64,000 nt of DNA from DASXHY01 sp035552155 (lineage in GTDB: Bacteria > Verrucomicrobiota > Verrucomicrobiia > Limisphaerales > DASXHY01): NCBI GenBank assembly GCA_035552155.1, contig DASZLX010000057.1, positions 1-64,000 on the forward strand, read 5' to 3'. Positions 25,405-33,123 of the stretch are shown in pieces. Numbering within the stretch: position 1 is the stretch's first letter; each line of letters begins with the position of its first letter. The position numbers and the translations under genes were made by a program. Under the pieces are notes generated by a model. The model did not search any database. It was not told the origin of the DNA and worked only from the letters and a program-made list of their open reading frames with translations.

Positions 25405-26148
25405 TCACACCCCGCGCTGCTCGGGTGCCCAGATGATTTTGTGCAACTGCGCCTGGAACCTTACCGGCAACGCGTCGGCGATGATATTCTCCACCAGTTG
25501 CAGCCGTGAAATAGGCGTTTGTCCCGACGGCACGCGCTTCAGCGATTTTTCCTGCTGCTCCGGCGCGAGCGGATGCACCCACGATATCAGCAGCGGACAA
25601 ATTGAATCCAGTTTGTGTTGCGCGATTTGCTGTTTAGCCCACGCGTAATCTTCCACGGTCCCGATGACGAACTTGATTTCATCCGTGCTTTTGAGGTATG
25701 GAATGTTGTCCCGGCGATTGCGCTCGACCTCGCCGCTGCTGGGACATTTCAAATCCATAATACGCCGCACGCGCGGGTCCACCGCCGAAATATCATGCGC
25801 GCCGCTGGTCTCGAGCAGGACGGTATAGTCCTCGTCGCAAAGCTGTGCCATTAGCGGCAGCACATTTTTTTGAAGAAGCGGTTCGCCGCCGGTCAGCTCA
25901 ACCAGGGGAAGTTTCGGGTTTTGGATTTTGAGTTTTGAGTTATGAAATGGAGCGGTCAGGCGACGAACCTCAGCCGTTATTTCTTCCAGCGTTTGTTTTT
26001 TTCCTTCCGTGAACGCGTACGCCGAATCGCAATAGGAGCAGCGCAGGTTGCAGGCAGTGAGCCGGACGAAAATGCACGGCAAACCCGCAAAGGTGCTTTC
26101 GCCCTGCAGGCTCAGGTAGATTTCATTGACGACCAGCGTTTCCGGCAT
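25405..26148 (-). CDS. queE: 7-carboxy-7-deazaguanine synthase QueE
   Basis: A 247-residue radical SAM enzyme that converts 6-carboxytetrahydropterin to 7-carboxy-7-deazaguanine on the queuosine/preQ1 pathway. The N-terminus NEIYLSLQGESTFAGLPCIFVRL and the cluster motif C33-x3-C37-x2-C40 (CNLRCSYC) are diagnostic, followed by ELTGGEPLLQ (84-93). Residues about 68-80 (FHNSKLKIQNPKL) are encoded by 7-bp repeats (25911-25945) and look inserted between a helix and the GGEP strand. It is the first gene of a minus-strand run with the aminotransferase 7 bases downstream. The other queuosine genes (queC, queD, queF) are not in the window. Confidence 0.92.
   Translation of the reverse strand: MPETLVVNEIYLSLQGESTFAGLPCIFVRLTACNLRCSYCDSAYAFTEGKKQTLEEITAEVRRLTAPFHNSKLKIQNPKLPLVELTGGEPLLQKNVLPLMAQLCDEDYTVLLETSGAHDISAVDPRVRRIMDLKCPSSGEVERNRRDNIPYLKSTDEIKFVIGTVEDYAWAKQQIAQHKLDSICPLLISWVHPLAPEQQEKSLKRVPSGQTPISRLQLVENIIADALPVRFQAQLHKIIWAPEQRGV
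25911..25945. repeat. Five degenerate 7-bp repeats inside queE
   Basis: Heptamers GTTTCGG GTTTTGG ATTTTGA GTTTTGA GTTATGA. Read in frame on the minus strand they give HNSKLKIQNPKL. Same family as 25019-25074. Confidence 0.85.
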
Positions 26149-26276
26149 CGCGCCCGCAATTTAACCGTGGAACGATGCCAACGAAAGCGGTTTGACAGGA
26201 ATTTCACACGCTAAGCACCCGGCTCGCGATTCATGATTATTCGTGAAATTCGAGTCTTGCTGAAATATATTGTCGC

Positions 26277-27533
26277 ATGGAAATCTACGACCACCCGACC
26301 TTCCGGATGGCGGCCCGGCAATTTGATCTCGTCGCCGATCATCTCCAAATTCCCGAAGCTGAGCGCGGGCGCCTTAAATTTCCCAAACGCTCCATGACGG
26401 TCGCGCTGCCGATTCGCCGCGATGATGGCCGCACCGAAGTTTTCACCGGTTATCGGGTGCAGCATCATCTCACGCTCGGCCCGACCAAGGGCGGTTTGCG
26501 GTATCATCCAGACGTCACGCTCGGCGAAGTGGCTGCGCTCGCGATGTGGATGAGTTGGAAATGCTCGATTACCGGCCTGCCCTACGGTGGCGCCAAAGGC
26601 GGCATCGCGTGCGACCCGGGTAAAATGTCCACCACCGAACTCGAACACCTCACCCGGCGTTACACCCAGGAAATGATTCCATTCATTGGCCCGCAAGTGG
26701 ACGTGATGGCGCCCGACCTCGGCACCAACGAGCAAATCATGGCGTGGATGATGGACACGTATTCTGTTCACGCTGGTTACACCGTCCCAAGCATCGTGAC
26801 GGGCAAACCGGTCGGCCTGGGCGGCTCGCTCGGCCGGCGCGAAGCCACCGGACGCGGCGTCGCCTATCTCGTGAATCGCGCGACAGACGCGCTCGGGCTG
26901 GACATGAGCAAATGCACGGCGGTCGTGCAGGGCTACGGCAACGTGGGTTCCGTGACCGCGCTTTCGCTGGCGCGTTACGGCGCAAAGGTGATCGCTGTCA
27001 GTGATGTGAACGGCGGTATTTACAACAAAAACGGTCTCGACTTGTGGAAGTTGGAAAAACATGTCGCGGAGAAAAAGACGGTGGAAGGATTTTCCGAATC
27101 CGAGCCGGTCAGCAACGAACAATTGCTCCTGCTGCCGTGCGAAATACTGGTGCCCGCCGCGTTGGAGCGGCAGATCACGGAAGCAAATGCCGCTAGTATC
27201 AAATGCCGCATTCTGGCTGAAGCCGCCAACGGACCAACCACACCCGATGCCGATGTGATTTTGAATCAGCGCCCGGAAATTTTCCTCATCCCGGACATTC
27301 TTTGCAACGCGGGCGGCGTGGTCGTGAGTTATTTCGAGTGGGTGCAGGATCTGCAAAGCTTTTTCTGGGGCGAAACGGAAGTGGTGGACAAATTGTTTCG
27401 CATCCTGGAAAACGCCTGGACGCAAATCCTGAACGCGAGCCGGAAGGAAAAAATCCCGATGCGCCTGGCCGCGATGAGCCTGGGCGTGAAACGCGTGCAG
27501 GAAGCCAAGCGGGTGCGGGGATTGTTTCCGTAA
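26277..27533 (+). CDS. gdhA: Glu/Leu/Phe/Val dehydrogenase (glutamate dehydrogenase)
   Basis: A 418-residue oxidoreductase that interconverts glutamate and 2-oxoglutarate plus ammonia. The N-terminal substrate domain has the catalytic lysine motif LPYGGAKGGI (around residue 105), and the NAD(P)-binding domain has VVQGYGNVGSVTA. The length and the motif GPTKGGLRYHPDV fit hexameric catabolic-type glutamate dehydrogenases. It stands alone, divergent from queE, and links nitrogen assimilation to central metabolism. Cofactor preference cannot be read from the sequence. Confidence 0.92.
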   Translation: MEIYDHPTFRMAARQFDLVADHLQIPEAERGRLKFPKRSMTVALPIRRDDGRTEVFTGYRVQHHLTLGPTKGGLRYHPDVTLGEVAALAMWMSWKCSITGLPYGGAKGGIACDPGKMSTTELEHLTRRYTQEMIPFIGPQVDVMAPDLGTNEQIMAWMMDTYSVHAGYTVPSIVTGKPVGLGGSLGRREATGRGVAYLVNRATDALGLDMSKCTAVVQGYGNVGSVTALSLARYGAKVIAVSDVNGGIYNKNGLDLWKLEKHVAEKKTVEGFSESEPVSNEQLLLLPCEILVPAALERQITEANAASIKCRILAEAANGPTTPDADVILNQRPEIFLIPDILCNAGGVVVSYFEWVQDLQSFFWGETEVVDKLFRILENAWTQILNASRKEKIPMRLAAMSLGVKRVQEAKRVRGLFP

Positions 27534-27621
27534 CCTAAAATGACGAATGGAATTGCAAACCGCCCTCCATCATTTGCGCGCCATCAAAGGCAAAATCCAC
27601 CGCCCATATTGACGTATTTTC

Positions 27622-28200
27622 ATGAGAACACTCGTTGTCGCTGACGAAGAACAAATTGATTTCGACCGCGAATTGCGCGCGGATTTGCTGATCAGCTGCG
27701 GCGACTTGTCGGATGAATTTATATCGCGCGTGGCGGAAATGACGCTCTGCCGGAATCTCTTCGCCGTGAAAGGCAATCACGACAGTGGCGGACCGTTCCC
27801 GGCGCCGATCAAAGATCTTCATCTCACCGTACATGAGCACAAAGGTCTAAAGTTTGGCGGCTTCAACGGCTGCTGGCGTTACAAACCGAACGGCCATTTC
27901 CTTTACGAGCAGGAGGAGGTTGAGAAAGCGCTGGAATCATTCCCACCCGTGGATGTTTTTGTGGCGCACAATTCGCCGCATCTCATTCATCAATGGGACG
28001 ACGGCGTGCATGTCGGTTTCAAGGCGTTCAATACCTACATTGAGCGCGCCCGCCCGCAAATTTTCATCCACGGCCATCAGCACGTGAACGCGGAGACCAT
28101 GTTGGAAGCCACGCGCGTCATCGGAGTCTTCGGCCAGCGCTGGGTGCGGTTGCCGAGCATCCACCGCGAGCCGACGGATAAGCATGCGAGGCCGAAGTAG
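27622..28200 (+). CDS. Metallophosphoesterase family protein
   Basis: A 192-residue calcineurin-like fold protein. The motifs CGDLSDEF, VKGNHDSGG, VAHNSPH and FIHGHQHVN are recognisable. The N-terminal D-x-H is degenerate (VADEEQ), so the first metal ligand pair differs from the family norm. It probably hydrolyses a phosphodiester; substrate unknown. The gene follows gdhA by about 90 bases on the same strand and ends 10 bases before the convergent toxin gene. Confidence 0.78.
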   Translation: MRTLVVADEEQIDFDRELRADLLISCGDLSDEFISRVAEMTLCRNLFAVKGNHDSGGPFPAPIKDLHLTVHEHKGLKFGGFNGCWRYKPNGHFLYEQEEVEKALESFPPVDVFVAHNSPHLIHQWDDGVHVGFKAFNTYIERARPQIFIHGHQHVNAETMLEATRVIGVFGQRWVRLPSIHREPTDKHARPK

Positions 28201-28210
28201 GCGGTCGCCG

Positions 28211-28501
28211 TTAACGTCGATGCGACCCGTAATCGGCGTGTTGTCTGTGATGGCGAACAACAGTGATGCGTATGCCATCTGAAATCTCGCGAAACAGAAA
28301 ATGATAGGGAAATCGCTTTAAGTTAGCGCGCCGCCCATGGTTTTCATCCGGGTGAAACCGGTGTGGAGTGGCGGCAGCGGCGTTGATGAGCAAGTTCAAC
28401 TCATTCCAAAACTCATCCCCAAGACGATCGTTGATGCCATCATAATAGCGCAAAATTTTAGAAACATCCTTTTGAACATCCGGGTGGAAAACGACCTTCA
28501 C
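28211..28501 (-). CDS. RelE/ParE family toxin
   Basis: A 96-residue small basic protein of the RelE/ParE fold. It begins MKVVFHPDVQKDVSKILRYYD, the usual ParE strand-helix pattern, and ends with RITVVRHHRQHADYGSHRR, the basic C-terminal strand of the family. By family, it either cleaves mRNA on the ribosome or inhibits gyrase; which of the two cannot be told. It overlaps the upstream antitoxin gene by 4 bases, the classical arrangement. Confidence 0.88.
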   Translation of the reverse strand: MKVVFHPDVQKDVSKILRYYDGINDRLGDEFWNELNLLINAAAATPHRFHPDENHGRRANLKRFPYHFLFREISDGIRITVVRHHRQHADYGSHRR

Positions 28502-28713
28502 TTCCGCCGTTCCTGTTGAACACGGCGAGCGAACTCTTCACGCAAAATGGGGGTTACCTCGCCGGAATCCATCTCGCGTTCACGTCGATTCATTTCCTCG
28601 TCAGAAATATCTGTCCCGGGAGGCGACAACGTGTCGAGAAGTTTGGAGGCCAGGGACGCTCGGTCGACATCAGAAAGAGCCAACGCCTCTTGCTCGATTT
28701 CAGCGAGTTTCAT
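28498..28713 (-). CDS. Addiction-module antitoxin
   Basis: A 71-residue acidic protein of the Unstab_antitox (TIGR02574) family: it begins MKLAEIEQEALALSDVDRAS, with LASKLLDTL and a C-terminal charged tail. The partner toxin starts before this gene stops (4-base overlap), so translation is coupled. The ATG at 28713 is chosen over 28776 because it begins the conserved region; the extension would run into the promoter region of the divergent aromatic pathway gene. Confidence 0.85.
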   Translation of the reverse strand: MKLAEIEQEALALSDVDRASLASKLLDTLSPPGTDISDEEMNRREREMDSGEVTPILREEFARRVQQERRK

Positions 28714-28758
28714 GGGTACAGGATACGAAGTCTGAGCAAGGTTTGCAACTGCGTCAGC

Positions 28759-28786
28759 TTGACGGAACGCCCCCAAATGCTAAGCT
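28759..28786 (+). promoter_or_regulatory. Candidate sigma70-like promoter of the DAHP synthase leader
   Basis: TTGACG (28759-28764), a 16-base spacer, then TAAGCT (28781-28786). The -35 matches 5 of 6 consensus bases and the -10 matches 3 of 6. If used, transcription would start at or just before the leader GTG, so the leader would be nearly leaderless. Tentative. Confidence 0.3.
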
Positions 28787-28792
28787 CTCCCC

Positions 28793-28876
28793 GTGAATTC
28801 GTTCCGCAAGCCCTTTAGCTTTGCCGGTTGGTATTACTTTACCAATGCGGCGGACGGGTGCTTGCGGCTGCGTTAA
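28793..28876 (+). CDS. Aromatic-rich leader peptide of DAHP synthase
   Basis: A 27-codon open frame, GTG to TAA, ending 75 bases before the DAHP synthase gene. The product is MNSFRKPFSFAGWYYFTNAA followed by DGCLRLR. Seven of 27 residues are aromatic, with six of nine in positions 8-16 (FSFAGWYYF). GTG is the only usable start because an in-frame TAA lies 12 bases upstream. It has no visible Shine-Dalgarno sequence. Together with the terminator at 28897-28922 this matches the logic of ribosome-mediated attenuation: starvation for Trp, Tyr or Phe would stall the ribosome on the codon run. Its position in front of the first aromatic pathway enzyme is the main support. Translation has not been shown. 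Confidence 0.72.
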   Translation: MNSFRKPFSFAGWYYFTNAADGCLRLR

Positions 28877-28922
28877 AGCCCTCAAACACCCATCTGCCGC
28901 AGGTCGTCCCTGCGGTTTTTTT
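28861..28922 (+). terminator. Attenuator: terminator with competing antiterminator arm
   Basis: The terminator is a 7-bp stem CCGCAGG/CCTGCGG (28897-28903 with 28909-28915), a 5-base loop and seven T (28916-28922). The segment CTTGCGGC at 28861-28868, inside the last leader codons, can pair with GCCGCAGG (28896-28903) over 8 positions with one G-T pair, which would break the terminator. A hairpin TTGGTA/TACCAA also lies over the Trp-Tyr codons (28827-28844). The alternative folds are inferred by eye. Confidence 0.7.
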
Positions 28923-28951
28923 GTGCCCGCAGGGCGGCGGCATCCATACAT

Positions 28952-29971
28952 ATGATAATCGTTCTCAAACCCAACCTTTCAAAGAAACAGGAAGCCACCG
29001 TGCTCAAGGAAATTCGCAAACGCGGTTACCGCCCGCACGTCATGCGGGGTGTCGCCCGCACGGTCGTCGGCGCCATCGGCGATGAGTTGACGCATCAATC
29101 GCTCGAAACGCTGGTTACGGTTTTTCCGCAATTCGTCGAGAGCGTGGTGCCGATTCAGAAGCGTTACAAACTGGTGAGCCGCGATGCGCATCCGTCCAAT
29201 TCCACAGTGGCCGTCCGCCAGCAGGTTATCGGCGGGAAAAAATTTCACGTGATGGCCGGGCCGTGCTCGGTCGAGAGCGAAAAGCAATTGATGACCACCG
29301 CCGAGGCGGTGAAGGCTGCCGGCGCGACCATCCTGCGCGGCGGGGCGTTCAAGCCGCGCACGTCGCCGTACGAATTCCAGGGGCTCGGCGAAAAAGGACT
29401 CAAACTGCTGGCCAAGGCGCGTAAAGAAACCGGGCTGCCGGTGATCACGGAATTACTTTCCGAAGCGCACGCGGAAATGGTCGCTGAATACACCGACATC
29501 ATCCAGATCGGCGCGCGCAACTCGCAGAATTTTCAATTGCTGATCGCCGCCGCAAAAACCGGTAAGCCGATTTTGCTCAAGCGCGGCCTCTCCATGAAAA
29601 TCGAGGAATGGCTGCTCGCCGGTGAATACGTGCTCGCGCATGAAAACCCAAACCTCATGTTCTGCGAACGCGGCATTCGCACGTTTGAGACTTACACGCG
29701 TAATACGCTCGACCTGGCCACGATTCCGATTATCAAAAAGGAATCGCATTGCCCGATTGTGATCGATCCCAGCCAGGCGGCCGGGCGCGCAGACTTGGTG
29801 GCCTCAATGTGCAAGGGCGCGGTGGCCATGGGAGCGGACGCATTGCTGATTGAAGTGCATCCGAATCCGGCGGAGGCGTTGAGCGACGGGGCGCAACAGG
29901 TGTCGTTGGAACTTTTTGCGAAGCTGATGCAGGAATTGCGACCATTGATCCTGGCCGCGGGAAGGGAATGA
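28952..29971 (+). CDS. aroF: 3-deoxy-7-phosphoheptulonate synthase (DAHP synthase)
   Basis: A 339-residue enzyme that joins phosphoenolpyruvate and erythrose 4-phosphate, the first step of the shikimate pathway. An N-terminal ferredoxin-like domain (about 1-70, MIIVLKPNLSKKQEATV) marks the type I-beta, Bacillus/Thermotoga-like form, in which this domain senses Tyr or Phe. The catalytic barrel carries AGPCSVES (Cys105) and GGAFKPRTSPYEFQG (Lys134, Arg136), plus IIQIGARNSQN, EVHPNP and VIDPSQAAG. It therefore may be controlled twice: by feedback at the protein and by the attenuator upstream. No other shikimate genes are adjacent. Confidence 0.93.
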   Translation: MIIVLKPNLSKKQEATVLKEIRKRGYRPHVMRGVARTVVGAIGDELTHQSLETLVTVFPQFVESVVPIQKRYKLVSRDAHPSNSTVAVRQQVIGGKKFHVMAGPCSVESEKQLMTTAEAVKAAGATILRGGAFKPRTSPYEFQGLGEKGLKLLAKARKETGLPVITELLSEAHAEMVAEYTDIIQIGARNSQNFQLLIAAAKTGKPILLKRGLSMKIEEWLLAGEYVLAHENPNLMFCERGIRTFETYTRNTLDLATIPIIKKESHCPIVIDPSQAAGRADLVASMCKGAVAMGADALLIEVHPNPAEALSDGAQQVSLELFAKLMQELRPLILAAGRE

Positions 29972-30014
29972 CGACAGAGAGCGTTGCTCTCAGGCGTGAG
30001 AACCAGCGGGCGGC

Positions 30015-30197
30015 TTAGGCCGCCTTGGCGTGGGACATATCGAGGGCGAAGGTTTCTTCAGTGTGCACGGCCTTGTCCGGGCCGAAATGGAAACCTTTTT
30101 CGTCCTGAAAACCCACCGGCGCGGCAGTGACGGCGAATAAACCGAGCACCACTCCCGCCACTGTTAACCCCGCTATGATTAATGCCACGATCATCAT
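30015..30197 (-). CDS. Small single-helix membrane protein
   Basis: A 60-residue protein. Residues 3-26 form one hydrophobic helix (VALIIAGLTVAGVVLGLFAVTAA), followed by an acidic and His-containing tail (GFQDEKGFHFGPDKAVHTEE). No family is recognised. It is on the same strand as, and about 140 bases downstream of, the NifU-like gene. A real small gene is likely because the helix and tail are coherent, but no homologue is known to me. Confidence 0.45.
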   Translation of the reverse strand: MMIVALIIAGLTVAGVVLGLFAVTAAPVGFQDEKGFHFGPDKAVHTEETFALDMSHAKAA

Positions 30198-30334
30198 GGC
30201 GTTCTCTTAGCATCAAGGGTGCCAGCCCGGTTTTCCGTATCGCCCCGGGGAATTCCTCGTATTTCCCCCGGGGGCAAGAGGTTATAGTGTCCTATTTGTT
30301 GCCATAGCGGTCCAGAAACAGGACAGAGACGTCC

Positions 30335-30817
30335 CTATTTCGGTTCGTCGAGAAACGTTATTCGGACTCCCTCTTTCGGTTTTGAAAAACTGTCCAGCAA
30401 CGTTGGGGCGGCAGTCTGGCTGACCGCGGGTTTAGGGGGTTCTGCCTGTGGTTCGAGGGCCGAACGAAGTGCTCCTTCCACCAGTTGCGCGCAGTGAATT
30501 TTCATCGGCGGCAACGGGCCTAATTCCCCGGCGAGTTCTTCGGTCTTCAGCGAAAGCGCCTCCTCGGCCGTTTTGCCGCGAATCAATTCCGTCGCAAGAC
30601 TGGCCACGGCGATGGCGGTCTCGCAGCCGAAGGATTGAAAGGTGGCGCGATCGATGACTTTTTTGCCGCCTTCATCCTTGAACTTCACCCACATCCGGAG
30701 CATTTCGCCGCAATCCGAATTTCCCACCGTGCCGACAGCATCGGCGTTGGCGAGTTCACCCATGTTCTGCGGATTCGCGATGGCGTCGGAAATCTTTTTT
30801 TGTAAATCGTTGTTCAT
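30335..30817 (-). CDS. IscU/NifU-like iron-sulfur scaffold protein
   Basis: A 160-residue protein. The N-terminal 110 residues match the IscU/NifU_N scaffold: three cysteines at 36 (NSDCGEML), 65 (SFGCETAIA) and 109 (KIHCAQLVE) bind the nascent cluster, with the family Asp35 beside Cys36. A variable Pro-rich tail of about 45 residues follows. It should assemble [2Fe-2S] clusters for delivery to apoproteins. No cysteine desulfurase gene is adjacent. A rhodanese-like gene lies just upstream on the same strand, separated by a heptad repeat element (30826-30896). Confidence 0.85.
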   Translation of the reverse strand: MNNDLQKKISDAIANPQNMGELANADAVGTVGNSDCGEMLRMWVKFKDEGGKKVIDRATFQSFGCETAIAVASLATELIRGKTAEEALSLKTEELAGELGPLPPMKIHCAQLVEGALRSALEPQAEPPKPAVSQTAAPTLLDSFSKPKEGVRITFLDEPK

Positions 30818-30825
30818 TTTTCAAT

Positions 30826-30896
30826 TGCCACAGAGATTCAGAGGACACAGAGGAAAATTCAAAATCTCGTTTAATCCCTGTGTTGCTCTGTTTCTC
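30826..30896. repeat. Heptad-repeat inverted element (TGCCACA family)
   Basis: The left arm is TGCCACA GAGATTC AGAGGAC ACAGAGG (30826-30853); the right arm is CCCTGTG TTGCTCT GTTTCTC (30876-30896). Inverted arms, 7-bp period. It lies between the rhodanese-like and nifU-like genes. Confidence 0.8.
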
Positions 30897-30904
30897 TACG
30901 GTTA

Positions 30905-31450
30905 TCAACCCACTTTATATCTTCTCATCGCCGTATCCACCTCCTGCGCCCAGGCGTCGATGCCTCCGCGCAGGCAGCGGACGTTTTGCAGGCCGTGGCC
31001 CATGAAATAGGCGGCGGCATCCAATCCCTGTTTGCCCTGGTGGTCCACGACCACCAGCGGTTTGGTGTTTGAGCCGTCGCCCATGATTTGCCGCATCACG
31101 TCCTGTGAAAGCAACAGGGAGCCTTCGATACGCACCGCTTCGAATTCCTCCCGCGAGCGCACATCCACGAGCCGAAGCCCTTTGTCTTGCTTCAATTCGT
31201 CCGCCAGTTCCTGCGGTGAAATGAAAACCTTCGCGTCCAGCTCATGGCTGGATTGAATGTGCGCCAGGACTCCGGTCACATCGAGGCCGCCGTTGCGCGC
31301 GCAGACTTGAGCCAAAGTTTCATCGGGGCTGAACCCGCAACTGCTGCAACCGCCGATATGATAGCGGCGAAACAGCGCTCGTTGCGCCCCGGGAAATTTT
31401 TCCAGGACGTCGCGCATGGGGGAATCCGGACTGATCGTCATCACGGGCAA
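30905..31450 (-). CDS. DUF1858-like plus rhodanese-like protein
   Basis: A 181-residue two-domain protein. Residues 1-70 resemble the DUF1858 domain, with HIGGCSSCGFSPDETL (Cys35, Cys38). Residues about 75-180 are a rhodanese fold (LRLVDVRSREEFEAVRIEGS ... CLRGGIDAW). The loop that normally carries the catalytic cysteine (CxxGxR) reads VDHQGKQG here, with His where Cys is expected, so sulfur transfer by the usual persulfide is unlikely. It may be a sensor or carrier for the neighbouring NifU-like scaffold. ATG 31441 (MTISPDS) is an alternative start. Confidence 0.82.
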   Translation of the reverse strand: MPVMTISPDSPMRDVLEKFPGAQRALFRRYHIGGCSSCGFSPDETLAQVCARNGGLDVTGVLAHIQSSHELDAKVFISPQELADELKQDKGLRLVDVRSREEFEAVRIEGSLLLSQDVMRQIMGDGSNTKPLVVVDHQGKQGLDAAAYFMGHGLQNVRCLRGGIDAWAQEVDTAMRRYKVG

Positions 31451-31618
31451 AGTATCGCAAGACGCGCTGTTTGTCTAAGCCAGTCTCGGAATGCCGCGGC
31501 GTGGACGCGTCTCATTTTCAAAAAAGCCATTGCAAACCGTCGCTAGAAATTAACAAGTGAGCGACAGCACGTGCCGAGGGGGCCGGGCTATCCTGCGCAC
31601 GTTAAAAAAACAGATGCT

Positions 31619-32437
31619 ATGAAAAAGACTACGCGTTCGGGGTTTACGTTGATTGAGCTTTTGGTGGTCATTGCGATTATTGCCATCCTGGCGGCGATGC
31701 TTTTGCCCGCCTTGGCCCGGGCCAAGGAAAAGGCGCAACGCACCAGATGCCTGAGCAACGTGCGGCAGTGGGGGCTGGCGCTGACCATGTACTTGGACGA
31801 TAACCGAAGCATTTTTCCGCTAGCAAAAATTGCCAATGGCACTCCCAATTCTCCCGACGGTTATAACGAGGACACTCCGCATTGGACCGATTTGACGGCG
31901 TTTCATAATGCCGGACAAGGCGATAGCGTGTGGTATAACGCACTGCCGTCGTATGCCGGCTCCAAGGCGCTTTGGGAATATGCCAGTGATCCCAGCGGTT
32001 TCGTTGGCGCCAAATCCATTTTCACCTGTCCGACAGCGGCGACGCAGCCCCCTGAATTCGATTTGCTGAACCGTATCGTTTTTAATTACGGGATGAATTA
32101 CAAAGGCGCAACCGGCCTCGCCGGCGTCGGCTACGGGAGCAACTTTCTGGCGACGGCCGTTCTGAATCCTTCGGCCTTTGTCTTCCTGTCGGATGCGCGC
32201 GCGCGCTCCACCGAAATCCCATTTTATGGCGCCAACCCCGGCAATGAAATCGGCTGCTCCCACTGCTGGCTCGCGCAGATTTCTTCCCGCCATAACGCCG
32301 GTGCCGACCTGAATTTCGCCGACGGTCACGTGGCGTATTTCAAATATACTTACTTGTGCTCCAATGCCGTAACCAAGGCCGCGGACCCGGGACGATGGGA
32401 TGTCAACTGGACTTACAATGGTCAAAGGGTGCCATAA
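31619..32437 (+). CDS. Type II secretion-like pseudopilin
   Basis: A 272-residue pseudopilin. The leader MKKTTRSG is followed by FTLIELLVVIAIIAILAAM with the prepilin peptidase site before Phe. The C-terminal domain includes SSRHNAGADLNFADGHVAYF, the H...G...DG motif of the Verrucomicrobia/Planctomycete family. The ATG at 31619 gives the correct short leader. A second such gene lies at 4607-5392 and the platform protein GspF/PilC at 35161-36366, so the window carries parts of a secretion or pilus system without its ATPase or secretin. Confidence 0.9.
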   Translation: MKKTTRSGFTLIELLVVIAIIAILAAMLLPALARAKEKAQRTRCLSNVRQWGLALTMYLDDNRSIFPLAKIANGTPNSPDGYNEDTPHWTDLTAFHNAGQGDSVWYNALPSYAGSKALWEYASDPSGFVGAKSIFTCPTAATQPPEFDLLNRIVFNYGMNYKGATGLAGVGYGSNFLATAVLNPSAFVFLSDARARSTEIPFYGANPGNEIGCSHCWLAQISSRHNAGADLNFADGHVAYFKYTYLCSNAVTKAADPGRWDVNWTYNGQRVP

Positions 32438-32497
32438 ACGGTTCGAGATGGGCCGCCAACGGGGATTGAAAAAATTTTAACAAAAATGGCGCAAGAC

Positions 32498-32524
32498 TGT
32501 CTTTGTGCGGCGGGTGCGTTCGTC
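32498..32524 (+). promoter_or_regulatory. Candidate ECF sigma promoter of the PhnB-like gene
   Basis: TGTCTT (32498-32503), 17 bases, then CGTC (32521-32524) within CGTTCGTCGTA. The same arrangement with 17 bases between TGTCNN and CGTC is found at 62233-62259 in front of a YCII gene. TGTC with a CGTC-type -10 resembles promoters described for ECF42-type sigma factors. Confidence 0.5.
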
Positions 32525-32555
32525 GTAATATGGAAAGACCAATAAAAATCCAATT

Positions 32556-32990
32556 ATGAGCACACAAAATAATCAAGCCGTCCAACCATATCTTTATTTC
32601 AACGGCAACTGCGAAGAGGCCGTTGAATTCTATAAGAAAGCCCTCGGCGCCGAAGTGCAGATGATGATGCGCTTTAAGGAAAGCCCGGAACCGCCACCGC
32701 CGGGCATGGTGCCGCCGAATTACGGGAATAAAATCATGCACGTCAGCTTCCAGGTGGGTCAAACGGTGATCATGGCCTCGGACGGTTGCCACCAGGAAAA
32801 GCCGGTGTTTGAAGGCTTTTCGCTTGCGCTCTCGGTCACCACCGAAGCTGAAGCGGATCGCGCCTTTAATGCGCTCGCCGCCGGCGGCCAGGTGAAAATG
32901 CCGCTCGCGAAAACCTTCTGGTCGCCGAAATTCGGGATGTTGACCGACAAGTTTGGAATCGGCTGGATGGTGAGTGTCATGTCGAAATGA
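32556..32990 (+). CDS. PhnB-like VOC family protein
   Basis: A 144-residue vicinal-oxygen-chelate fold protein. The N-terminus VQPYLYFNGNCEEAVEFYKKALGAEV is the PhnB/YjdN pattern, with a second half beginning LALSVTTEAEADRAFNAL. PhnB-like proteins are often found with YCII genes under ECF sigma control; their biochemical role is unsettled. A promoter-like sequence shared with the YCII genes at 62307-63163 precedes it, suggesting a common regulon. Confidence 0.85.
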   Translation: MSTQNNQAVQPYLYFNGNCEEAVEFYKKALGAEVQMMMRFKESPEPPPPGMVPPNYGNKIMHVSFQVGQTVIMASDGCHQEKPVFEGFSLALSVTTEAEADRAFNALAAGGQVKMPLAKTFWSPKFGMLTDKFGIGWMVSVMSK

Positions 32991-33123
32991 ACCGGTGCTG
33001 GCAGGCGGCGCGGACGGCGCAGGTGTGCCGTCCCTGCCAGCCGGGGGTATCAGTCATAAAGGGACGTTTTCTGCATTTTTTTCTTTATTGAAACGCCGCC
33101 AAAGCTGACAACTGCTGGCAGTC

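Noticed and set aside
28777..28818. Alternative leader frame from ATG 28777 (MLSSPREFVPQAL)
   Set aside because: It is short, has no enrichment for aromatic residues and stops before the Trp-Tyr codons, so it does not explain the attenuator. The GTG frame at 28793 does.
30242..30275. CCCCGGGG-rich hairpin downstream of the NifU-like gene
   Set aside because: The arms are simple GC palindromes without a T-run on either strand; I could not decide between chance and a terminator.
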